Of a DNA stretch of 9,268 nucleotides, positions 1 through 5,252 are shown piece by piece. The number at the start of each line of letters is the position of its first letter. Within the stretch, counting starts at the first letter, position 1. A model generated the notes under the pieces. That model saw only the letters and a list, made by a program, of their open reading frames with translations, had not been told where the DNA came from and did no database searches. The translations under genes were made by a program, and so were the position numbers. The stretch lies in assembly GCA_903861235.1 (NCBI GenBank), contig CAIOTP010000017.1:1-9268 (forward strand). Direction: 5' to 3'. This DNA comes from an uncultured bacterium (GTDB taxonomy: Bacteria; Planctomycetota; Phycisphaerae; Phycisphaerales; SM1A02).

Positions 1-1
1 C

Positions 2-364
2 GCCGCCAAACCCTCCGCAAGCGCGGCCAAGAGCGGCTCCACCTCAGGTTCGAGGAGTTCCAGCGCCAAGACGGCTTCCGCCTCCAAGTCGGCCAAGGAG
101 GACGCCAAGCCCTCGGGCAAGGGTCACACCATCCAGTGCGGCGCCTATCCGCAGGAATCGCAGGCCAAGAAGCGGGCCAAGGACATCTCCGACGAGGCCA
201 AGCGAGCCGGCCTTCCCGCCCCGAAGGTCACCCGGGTGACCGGCCGGGACGGCAAGCGGCTCTGGATCGTCTCGGTCGGCTCCTTCCCCACGCGCGAGGC
301 GGCCAAGAAGGCCCTGGCCAAGCTCAAGGTGGATCACGCCGAGGTGCTGCCGGCCCTGGACTGA
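2..364 (+). CDS. SPOR-domain protein, C-terminal part (5' end outside window)
   Basis: This is an open frame from the window edge to a TGA at 362-364, giving the last 120 residues of a longer protein; no start is present. Visible residues 1-40 are a low-complexity Ala/Ser/Lys/Gly linker. Residues 41-118 look like a SPOR domain: an opening strand (TIQCGAYP) with the usual Q-x-G-x-Y/F pattern, a Lys/Ala-rich helix, the strand KVTRVTGRDGKRLWIVSVGSF, and a second helix starting TREAAKKALAKLK. SPOR domains are known to bind glycan strands stripped of stem peptides, usually at the division septum, and sit at the C-terminus behind a flexible linker, as here. The missing N-terminal part probably carries the anchor or catalytic domain, so the overall role cannot be named. 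The stop lies one base from the convergent haemoglobin stop. Domain call is fairly sure; the whole-protein function is unknown. Confidence 0.85.
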   Translation, partial: AAKPSASAAKSGSTSGSRSSSAKTASASKSAKEDAKPSGKGHTIQCGAYPQESQAKKRAKDISDEAKRAGLPAPKVTRVTGRDGKRLWIVSVGSFPTREAAKKALAKLKVDHAEVLPALD

Positions 365-365
365 G

Positions 366-809
366 TCAACCCTCGCGGTTGATCAGGAAGGTGGCCGTGC
401 GCTCGAAGTAGGCCATCATGGCCGAACGATGCGGCTCGGGAATGGCCGCATCCTCCAGGGCGCCTCGCATGCACGCCACCCACGCGTGCCGCGCAGCCAC
501 ATCGATGGCGAAGTTCATGTGCCGCATGCGAAGCCGTGGGTGCCCCTTGCGGGCCGAGTAGTCCTGCGGCCCACCGAAGTACTGGATGAGGAATTCCGCC
601 TGGTTGCGGATGGGCTCCTCCAGGTCCTCGGGGAACATGGGTCGAAGGAACGCGTCGCGGTCGATGCGGGCGTAGAAGGCGCGGGCGATCCGCCAGAACG
701 CTTCCGAACCCAACACGGCATGCAGATCGACCTGCGGGGCGGCGCCGGGGCCCGTCACCCCGCCGATGGGGAGCGGCACATCCCCGCCTGACTTCTGCGG
801 CTCGTTCAT
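366..809 (-). CDS. Group II truncated haemoglobin (2-on-2 globin)
   Basis: The 147-residue product matches group II (O-type) truncated globins, which bind O2 or NO at a haem in the cytoplasm and are linked to redox or nitrosative-stress chemistry. Visible positions: Tyr46 (B10) in RAFYARI, Phe59 (CD1, often Tyr) in MFPED, Gln70 (E11), the signature GGPQDYS at 79-85, GHPRLRMRH at 89-97 with the proximal His97 (F8), and Trp110 (G8). Length beyond the globin core comes from about 25 extra N-terminal residues rich in Gly and Pro. I chose the ATG at 809; an in-frame TTG at 815 would add two residues, and no clear Shine-Dalgarno decides between them. It begins 12 bases after the aminotransferase stop on the same strand, so the two are probably co-transcribed, with translation perhaps coupled. 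The ligand and physiological partner are not shown by the sequence. Confidence 0.9.
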   Translation of the reverse strand: MNEPQKSGGDVPLPIGGVTGPGAAPQVDLHAVLGSEAFWRIARAFYARIDRDAFLRPMFPEDLEEPIRNQAEFLIQYFGGPQDYSARKGHPRLRMRHMNFAIDVAARHAWVACMRGALEDAAIPEPHRSAMMAYFERTATFLINREG

Positions 810-821
810 GGGCAAGGGATG

Positions 822-1997
822 CTAGCCCCGAAGGCGGCGCTGCATGGCCCCCAGCAGACGCTCGTAGTGCTCGGGCAGGTTGTGCACTGCTGCGCTCACG
901 CGGAACCACCAGCGATCGCTCCACGCCATCACCGGCACCTCGATGCCATCCACCGCGCGAAGATCCGCCTGCAGCGCCTCCACCGAACCGAATCGCCGCA
1001 GCGGCTCGGGGACCTGCACCGTGGCCATGCAGGTCAGGCAGGAGCCGTCCAGCGGCGAAGCCGGCTCCACGCCCAGCCCCTCCACCAGCAGCCGGTGCGC
1101 CCAGCAGGCCAGATCGTGGTTGTGCCGGAGGATCCGCTCGAACCCGAGGTGCCGCAGGAAGGCCAGGGCCGCGGGAACGGCCAGCCACGCCGAGAAGTCC
1201 CGCGTGCCCTGCCAGTCGAACTCCGGCTCGAAGCCCTGCCCAAGATTGTGGCTGATCACGCACGGATGCACCCCGCCACGGTGCGCCTGGGCCACGCGAA
1301 GGAACGCGCTCCCGCGAGGCGCCATGACCCACTTGTGCAGGTTGGCGGTGTAGAAGGGCGCAGCCAGGGCCTGCAGGTCGAGGGCCATGCCGCCGGGCGC
1401 GTGGGCCCCGTCGGCAAGCAGCAGCACCTCGGGCGGCAGCGCCTGCGCCACGGCCTCCAGAGGAAGTCGCATGCCTGTGACGCTGGTCACATGATCGATC
1501 ACCGCCAGGCGCGTGCGTGGCGTGACCCCGCCCAGAATCTGCTCGAGCATGCGGGCCTGCCCGGAGCTGGGCACGGAGACGGGGACCACCACCACCTTGG
1601 CACCCGTCTCCGCCGCCCGGTGTCGCATGGCCTGCAGCACCGCGTTGTAGACATGGTCGGTGCACAGCAGTTCGTCACCTGGCTGCAACGGCACGGAGCG
1701 AAGCACCGCGTTCACCCCCTCCGTGGCGTTGGTCACGAAACCCAGCGCCTCCGCAGGCCCGCCCACGAAGGCCGCCAGCTCGCGCTTCGCCTCACCCAGC
1801 AGCGGCGCGATGCGGCGCCCGATCAACTCGATGGGATCCGCCTCGAGCCGCTCACGCCAGGCGTCCTGCGCCGCCTGCACGCATCGTGGCACCGAGCCGA
1901 ACGAGCCGTGGTTGAGGAAGACCACGTCCGGTCGATGGCGAAACTCGGCCCGCACCTCGGGCGGAAACGGTTCAGGCGTTCGGGTTCCAACGGCCAT
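822..1997 (-). CDS. Class V PLP-dependent aminotransferase, isopenicillin-N-epimerase-like
   Basis: The 391-residue protein has the layout of the fold-type I, class V group (cysteine desulfurase, isopenicillin N epimerase CefD, ergothioneine EgtE). Visible motifs: N-terminal FLNHGSFGSVP (27-37), the cofactor-phosphate region FVTNATEGVN (87-96), DHVTSVTGMRLP (168-179), the pyridine-nitrogen Asp196 and His199 in ADGAHAPG, and the Schiff-base lysine Lys222 in NLHKWVMAPRG. The NHGSFG opening and the NLHKW lysine motif are typical of the epimerase-like branch rather than of NifS/IscS, and there is no obvious mobile catalytic-Cys loop. Substrate cannot be told: epimerase, aminotransferase or C-S lyase activity are all open. 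Start chosen at the ATG at 1997; an in-frame GTG at 2006 would add three residues. It is first in a likely two-gene unit with the truncated globin, and its upstream region faces lexA. Confidence 0.88.
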   Translation of the reverse strand: MAVGTRTPEPFPPEVRAEFRHRPDVVFLNHGSFGSVPRCVQAAQDAWRERLEADPIELIGRRIAPLLGEAKRELAAFVGGPAEALGFVTNATEGVNAVLRSVPLQPGDELLCTDHVYNAVLQAMRHRAAETGAKVVVVPVSVPSSGQARMLEQILGGVTPRTRLAVIDHVTSVTGMRLPLEAVAQALPPEVLLLADGAHAPGGMALDLQALAAPFYTANLHKWVMAPRGSAFLRVAQAHRGGVHPCVISHNLGQGFEPEFDWQGTRDFSAWLAVPAALAFLRHLGFERILRHNHDLACWAHRLLVEGLGVEPASPLDGSCLTCMATVQVPEPLRRFGSVEALQADLRAVDGIEVPVMAWSDRWWFRVSAAVHNLPEHYERLLGAMQRRLRG

Positions 1998-2038
1998 GCA
2001 GGGCACCCTAACCGCAATTGCAGCCGGGAAATCGGGTC

Positions 2039-2077
2039 TTTACCGGTCGCCTTCCGTTCGGCTAACATTCACCGAAC
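2039..2077 (+). promoter_or_regulatory. Candidate lexA-side promoter with overlapping inverted repeat (possible operator)
   Basis: A weak sigma70-like pair can be drawn: TTTACC (2039-2044, 4/6 to TTGACA) and TAACAT (2063-2068, 4/6 to TATAAT), 18 bases apart. The -10 lies inside a perfect inverted repeat, GTTCGG (2056-2061) and CCGAAC (2072-2077), with a 10-base spacer. GTTC/GAAC half-sites occur in several bacterial LexA operators, and LexA commonly represses its own gene, so an autoregulatory operator is a reasonable inference. The spacing is not that of the well-known LexA boxes (for example the CGAAC-N4-GTTCG type), and it lies about 400 bases before lexA, so the assignment stays tentative. 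Confidence 0.3.
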
Positions 2078-2153
2078 AACTTCTCAAGCGGCTTCTGGCC
2101 GGCGTCCGATCCACCTCGCGACTGATCGAACGACCCGAGCCCCAGGAGCCACC

Positions 2154-2690
2154 ATGATCCGCAACCCCATCAGCCCCCTCCGTGTCCGTCACCGACATGC
2201 CCAAGCCCCCTGGAACACCGAAGCGCCCCTGGTGTGCACCGGACCCGGCGGCGACTTCACCACGCGGTATCACGCGGTGGGCGGCGGACTGGTCGCGGTG
2301 GACGGATCCACGCCAGCGGCCTCCCGCCCCGTGCGACAGCGTGTCGACTGGATCGAGAGGCTGCTGGGCATCCGTCGTTGGCGCCTCTTCGCCGCACCTT
2401 CGTCCTCTCCATCACGGGCCGGACTTTCGCGCCACGGGCGCGGTCCGGCCGATCTTGCCCTTGCCAGGAACCTGAACCATGTCGATGACCTTGACCCCGC
2501 AGCAGATCCGCATCTTCAGACTCGTCCGCGACTGGCGGAACACCCGTGGCTATTCCCCCACCATGCAGGAGCTCGCCGACGAGCTGGGCATCAGCAAGGT
2601 GACCGTGTTCGAGCACGTGGAGGCGCTCGTGGAGAAGGGCGCACTCGTCCGCCGACCGAACAAGGCTCGCTCTTTGGCGATTGCCGATGA
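2154..2690 (+). CDS. Uncertain small ORF upstream of and overlapping lexA
   Basis: The ATG at 2154 follows a perfect AGGAG (2144-2148) at 5 bases, as strong as the site before secA (7770-7774) and rare in this window. From 2154 to about 2395 the frame has strongly G/C third positions and a believable sequence, for example VGGGLVAVDG and VDWIERLLGIRRWRLF. After that the third-base bias fades, and the frame runs through the stem-loop and 212 bases into lexA before stopping at 2688-2690. An overlap that long with a canonical lexA is unlikely, so the true gene, if any, may be a short one whose stop was lost, or be disrupted by a frameshift; the other two frames stop at 2473-2475 and 2486-2488. 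I recognise no family. It could also be a translated leader of lexA, or chance. Confidence 0.2.
   Translation: MIRNPISPLRVRHRHAQAPWNTEAPLVCTGPGGDFTTRYHAVGGGLVAVDGSTPAASRPVRQRVDWIERLLGIRRWRLFAAPSSSPSRAGLSRHGRGPADLALARNLNHVDDLDPAADPHLQTRPRLAEHPWLFPHHAGARRRAGHQQGDRVRARGGARGEGRTRPPTEQGSLFGDCR
2417..2450 (+). promoter_or_regulatory. Strong stem-loop in the lexA leader
   Basis: GGCCGGAC (2417-2424) pairs perfectly with GTCCGGCC (2443-2450), and CGCGCC (2428-2433) pairs with GGCGCG (2437-2442) inside it. This gives 14 GC-rich pairs, one 3-base TTT bulge on the 5' arm and an ACG loop. It ends 28 bases before the lexA ATG and 15 bases before its AGGA ribosome site. No T-run follows, so it is not a classic intrinsic terminator. 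It could end an upstream transcript by another route, pause polymerase, stabilise the lexA mRNA end, or control access to the ribosome site. The structure is plain in the sequence; the function is inference. Confidence 0.5.
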
Positions 2691-3108
2691 GGCGGCCCTG
2701 CCCGACGAACAGGCTCGCGCCGGCGCCCTGCCGCTGATCGGGCGCATCGCCGCCGGTCACCCGGTGGAGAAGTACGAGCAGCAGGAGACGCTGCACCTGG
2801 AGACCATCTTCGGCCCCCGCCGCGGCCAGCGCGGCAACCTCTTCGCGCTGCAGGTGGACGGCATGAGCATGCGCGACGAGGGCATCCTGGACGGCGACTA
2901 CGTGATCGTGGAGCAGAGGAACGTGGCCCGCAACGGCGAGCGCGTGGTGGCGCTGCTGCCCAACGGGGAGACCACCCTGAAGACCTTCTTCCGCGAGAAG
3001 GGTCACATCCGCCTGCAGCCGGCCAATCCCGAGTTCGAACCGATCATCGTGGACGATTGCGCCATCCAGGGCGTGATCGTGGGCGTGCTTCGCCGCTACG
3101 AAGGCTGA
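2479..3108 (+). CDS. lexA: LexA, SOS-response transcriptional repressor
   Basis: The 209-residue protein has the full LexA plan. Residues 1-68 form the N-terminal winged helix-turn-helix: LTPQQIRIFRLVRDW, then YSPTMQELADELGISKVTVFEHVEAL with the recognition helix about 39-51. The autocleavage site is Ala92-Gly93 (IAAGHPV), the catalytic serine is Ser130 in VDGMSM, and the general-base lysine is Lys168 in TTLKTF, all at the expected relative positions of the S24 peptidase fold. The protein represses DNA-damage genes and is inactivated when RecA filament triggers self-cleavage. The start is supported by AGGA at 2466-2469, nine bases before the ATG, and by alignment of the N-terminus with the family. 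Length is near the usual 200-210. It converges on trpA with three bases between stops. Upstream lies an unusually long, structured region that may carry its own operator; the recognition helix differs enough from E. coli that the operator cannot be predicted from it. Confidence 0.97.
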   Translation: MSMTLTPQQIRIFRLVRDWRNTRGYSPTMQELADELGISKVTVFEHVEALVEKGALVRRPNKARSLAIADEAALPDEQARAGALPLIGRIAAGHPVEKYEQQETLHLETIFGPRRGQRGNLFALQVDGMSMRDEGILDGDYVIVEQRNVARNGERVVALLPNGETTLKTFFREKGHIRLQPANPEFEPIIVDDCAIQGVIVGVLRRYEG

Positions 3109-3111
3109 GAC

Positions 3112-3873
3112 TCAGGCCAGCAGCGCCTGCACCACGGCGCCCGCATCTTCGCCGGCGGCCACACGGCGCACCAGCGAAGAACCCACGATGGCGGCATCCG
3201 CGTGCCGGCACACCGCCTTCACATGGGCCGCCGTGCTGATGCCGAAGCCCACCGCCAACGGCAGTTCCGTCCGCCTCCGGACGCGGTCCACCACCTCGGC
3301 CACCTCGGGCGCCTCCTGTCGCTCACCGGTGATGCCCGCCCGCGCCAGCAGATAGACGAAGCCTCGGCATCGGGCGAGCAGCCGCTTCAGCCGATCGTCC
3401 GTGGTGGTGGGCGCCACCAGCATGGCGAAGGCCATGTCGTGACGCTCCGCCTCCCGAAACAGGGGTTCCACGGCCTCCAGATCGGCGTCTGGCACGATCA
3501 GGCCGTCGAAGCCAGCCTCGGCCAGAGCCTTCACGAACCCTGGACCGCCGCAGCGATCCACGATGCTCACGCTGACCATGGCCACCAGGCCCATGTCCAG
3601 ACCAGCCCGGGCCTGCCGCACCACGTCCATGACCCGCTCCGGCGTCACGCCCCGCTGGAGAGCGCGGTGCATGGCCTCGGCGATCACCGGGCCGTCGGCG
3701 ATCGGGTCGGAGAAGGGAATCCCCACCTCCACGATGGCCGCGCCCGCCCGCTGCATGGACTGCAGGGTGCCGGGCAGCGACTCCAGCGACGGATCCCCCG
3801 CCACCACGAAGGGCATGAGGGGCTTGCGGCCGCCGGAGCGGCTCTGGGCGAAGATGCGATCGATGCGGCCCAT
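3112..3873 (-). CDS. trpA: Tryptophan synthase alpha chain
   Basis: The 253-residue TIM-barrel protein cleaves indole-3-glycerol phosphate to indole and glyceraldehyde 3-phosphate, normally passing indole to TrpB. Key residues are present: Glu49 in VEVGIPFSDP and Asp60 in IADGPVIA (the two catalytic acids, at the standard numbers), the loop YLLARAGITGER (174-185), and the phosphate-site strands VGFGIS (208-213) and IVGSSLV (229-235). Length is close to the usual 255-270. Odd points: the usual M-x-Y-x-N segment after the third strand reads MVSVSIVDR (99-107), so the Tyr/Asn are replaced, and the usual PDLP reads PDAD (128-131). No trpB lies beside it in the window: downstream is convergent lexA, upstream the divergent tRNA 41 bases away. 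No clear ribosome site precedes the ATG at 3873. The family call is secure, and full activity is likely but not certain. Confidence 0.93.
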   Translation of the reverse strand: MGRIDRIFAQSRSGGRKPLMPFVVAGDPSLESLPGTLQSMQRAGAAIVEVGIPFSDPIADGPVIAEAMHRALQRGVTPERVMDVVRQARAGLDMGLVAMVSVSIVDRCGGPGFVKALAEAGFDGLIVPDADLEAVEPLFREAERHDMAFAMLVAPTTTDDRLKRLLARCRGFVYLLARAGITGERQEAPEVAEVVDRVRRRTELPLAVGFGISTAAHVKAVCRHADAAIVGSSLVRRVAAGEDAGAVVQALLA

Positions 3874-3914
3874 CGCGGAGATGCTAGCCGTTGGCGATAG
3901 GCTGTCCGCGCCGC

Positions 3915-3987
3915 GGCCTGGTAGCTCAGCGGATAGAGCGTCCGACTCATAATCGGAGAGACCTCGGTTCGAATCCGAGCCAGGCTA
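3915..3987 (+). tRNA. tRNA with anticodon CAU (elongator Met, or Ile2)
   Basis: A complete 73-base cloverleaf folds: acceptor GGCCTGG (3915-3921) with CCAGGCT (3980-3986), D stem GCTC/GAGC (3924-3927, 3936-3939), anticodon stem TCCGA/TCGGA (3941-3945, 3953-3957) around the loop CTCATAA, a five-base variable loop, and T arm CTCGG-TTCGAAT-CCGAG (3963-3979). The anticodon is CAT at 3948-3950 and the discriminator is A3987. It is not an initiator, because the anticodon stem lacks the three consecutive G-C pairs and the first acceptor pair is G1-U72 rather than C1-A72. Elongator Met and the TilS-modified Ile2 share this anticodon, and I cannot separate them. CCA is not encoded, so it must be added after transcription. 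A protein gene starts 17 bases downstream on the same strand. Confidence 0.95.
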
Positions 3988-4003
3988 TTGACGAACTCCC
4001 GGC

Positions 4004-4408
4004 ATGGTCCCCTCTCCAGCGTGGATGCGCCGATGGCTGCAGGCGGCCGGCGCCTACAACCTGCTCTGGGGCGCGGTGGTGGTGCTGGCGCCGGACCTTC
4101 CGCTCCGTCTGGCGGACATGCCGCCGCTGGCCGAACCCGGCCGGGCCATCTGGCAATGCCTGGGCATGGTGATCGGCGTGTACGGCGTGGGCTACCTCTG
4201 CGCGGCACGAGATCCGCTGCGTCACTGGCCCATCGTGCTGGTGGGCATGCTGGGGAAGGTCTTCGGGCCCATCGGCTTCGCGTGGTCCGCCTCCCGAGGA
4301 GCCATTCCCTGGCACTTCGGCTTCACCATCCTGACCAACGACCTGCTCTGGTGGCTGCCCTTCGGCGGGATCCTGCTGGCGGCTCGCCGGGCTTCCCGGT
4401 CCGCTTGA
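4004..4408 (+). CDS. Small four-helix integral membrane protein
   Basis: The 134-residue product has four hydrophobic stretches at about 11-30, 47-67, 75-97 and 104-126, joined by short loops. Conserved-looking spots are YNLLWGA (18-24), GMVIGVYGVGY (54-64), the polar DPLRHWPIVLVG (70-81) running into GKVFGPIGF (84-92), and TNDLLWW (111-117). I know this pattern only as a recurring small membrane protein of unknown function; I will not assign a role. The start is the ATG at 4004, 17 bases after the tRNA, without a visible Shine-Dalgarno; an internal ATG at 4025 would also leave the first helix intact. It is followed after 31 bases by the protease lipoprotein gene on the same strand, and could share a transcript with the tRNA and that gene. 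Confidence 0.75.
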   Translation: MVPSPAWMRRWLQAAGAYNLLWGAVVVLAPDLPLRLADMPPLAEPGRAIWQCLGMVIGVYGVGYLCAARDPLRHWPIVLVGMLGKVFGPIGFAWSASRGAIPWHFGFTILTNDLLWWLPFGGILLAARRASRSA

Positions 4409-4439
4409 ACTCCGCCGGATCGGGTCCATACTGAACCGC

Positions 4440-5252
4440 ATGCGAAGCGCCCTCCTTCTCGCCCTGCCGCTGATCGCCGCCTGCACCACCGTGGAGGGCA
4501 CCGGTCGAAAGCAGGTCAACTTCTACTCCCGCGAGGACGAGGCGGCCCTGGGCCGCGAGGCCTACGAGGAGGAACTGAAGGGCGCCACGATCCTGCCGGA
4601 CACCGATCCGCGGACGCAGCGCGTTCGGGCCATCGGCAAGCGGATCGAGGCCGCCGCAAGGCAGCGACAGCCCGGCATGTCCGGCCGCATGCAGTGGACC
4701 TGGACCGTGGTGGACGACCCGAAGGTGATCAACGCATGGATGGTGCCGGGCGGCCGCGCGGCCGTGTACACCGGCATGATCGACTTCGTGAAGAGCGACG
4801 ACGAACTGGCCGTGATCCTGGGGCACGAGGCTTCCCACGCGATCGCGCGGCACGGCACCGAACGGATGAGCCAGGGCTTGCTGGTGGGCGCCGGCGTGGC
4901 CGCCACCGGCGCCGCCACGGGCAGCGGGGCCGCGCAGGAAGGTGCGGCCATGGCGGCGGACCTGCTGATCAACCTGCCGCACAGCCGGGACCAGGAGATC
5001 GAGGCCGACGAGATGGGCCTGATGACCGCGGCCCAGGCGGGCTACGACCCACGGAGCGCCATCGAGCTGTGGCGGCGGATGCAGAGCCGCGGCGGAGGAC
5101 CGCCGGAGTTCCTGAGCACCCACCCCAGCGAAGGCACCCGCATCGAGCGCCTGCAGGCCCTCATGCCCCAGGCGTACGAGCTCTACAAGCGTTCTCTCGG
5201 GAGCGCCGCCGCCGCGCCAGCGACCAACGCAGCCTCGCCGCGTTCCCGATGA
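4440..5252 (+). CDS. M48 family zinc metalloprotease, predicted lipoprotein
   Basis: The 270-residue protein begins with a short signal peptide ending in a lipobox, LIAAC, so Cys15 would be lipidated after cleavage. The catalytic part is M48: HEASH at 129-133 gives the zinc ligands His129 and His133 and the catalytic Glu130, and QEIEAD (185-190) supplies the third ligand, Glu186, of the ExxAD motif. NAWMVPGGRAAVYTGM (98-113) and the STHPSEGTRIERL segment (226-238) are also typical. Its nearest well-known relatives by layout are the periplasmic or outer-membrane proteases of the BepA/LoiP/YcaL type, which act in envelope protein quality control; no TPR region is present, so it resembles LoiP/YcaL more than BepA. 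A Gly/Ala-rich stretch lies at 148-172. The Ala/Ser/Arg-rich C-terminal tail is encoded in DNA overlapping the ATPase gene on the other strand. The ATG at 4440 is the only start giving the signal peptide. Confidence 0.92.
   Translation: MRSALLLALPLIAACTTVEGTGRKQVNFYSREDEAALGREAYEEELKGATILPDTDPRTQRVRAIGKRIEAAARQRQPGMSGRMQWTWTVVDDPKVINAWMVPGGRAAVYTGMIDFVKSDDELAVILGHEASHAIARHGTERMSQGLLVGAGVAATGAATGSGAAQEGAAMAADLLINLPHSRDQEIEADEMGLMTAAQAGYDPRSAIELWRRMQSRGGGPPEFLSTHPSEGTRIERLQALMPQAYELYKRSLGSAAAAPATNAASPRSR

Larger units (their letters stand above)
1998..2478. other. Aminotransferase-lexA divergent intergenic region
   Basis: This 481-base gap is exceptional in a window where other gaps are under 90 bases. 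Going left to right it contains a short palindrome GCAATTGC (2014-2021) just upstream of the aminotransferase start, a promoter-like sequence with an overlapping inverted repeat (2039-2077), a possible small ORF with a good ribosome site (from 2154), an 8-base direct repeat CACGCGGT at 2261-2268 and 2271-2278, an inverted repeat CGACA-GCG-TGTCG (2334-2346), and a strong stem-loop (2417-2450). The aminotransferase promoter must also lie here, but I cannot place it. Entries below describe the parts I think may be functional. Confidence 0.6.

Noticed and set aside
334..1665. 443-codon minus-strand frame overlapping the globin and aminotransferase
   Set aside because: Out-of-frame shadow rich in Arg, Gly and Ala; both real genes on that strand lie in other frames.
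2334..2346. Inverted repeat CGACA-GCG-TGTCG as a possible operator
   Set aside because: Arms of five bases are expected by chance in DNA of this composition, and there is no promoter-like sequence beside it.
2417..2450. Stem-loop as a standard rho-independent terminator
   Set aside because: The stem is strong, but no run of T follows on either side, so I list it only as a structured leader element.
819..2690. Very long plus-strand open frame (623 codons) antisense to the aminotransferase and running into lexA
   Set aside because: It is mostly the complement of a clear PLP-enzyme gene, with His/Arg/Gln-rich shadow composition. Only the part after 2154 has independent support and is listed separately.
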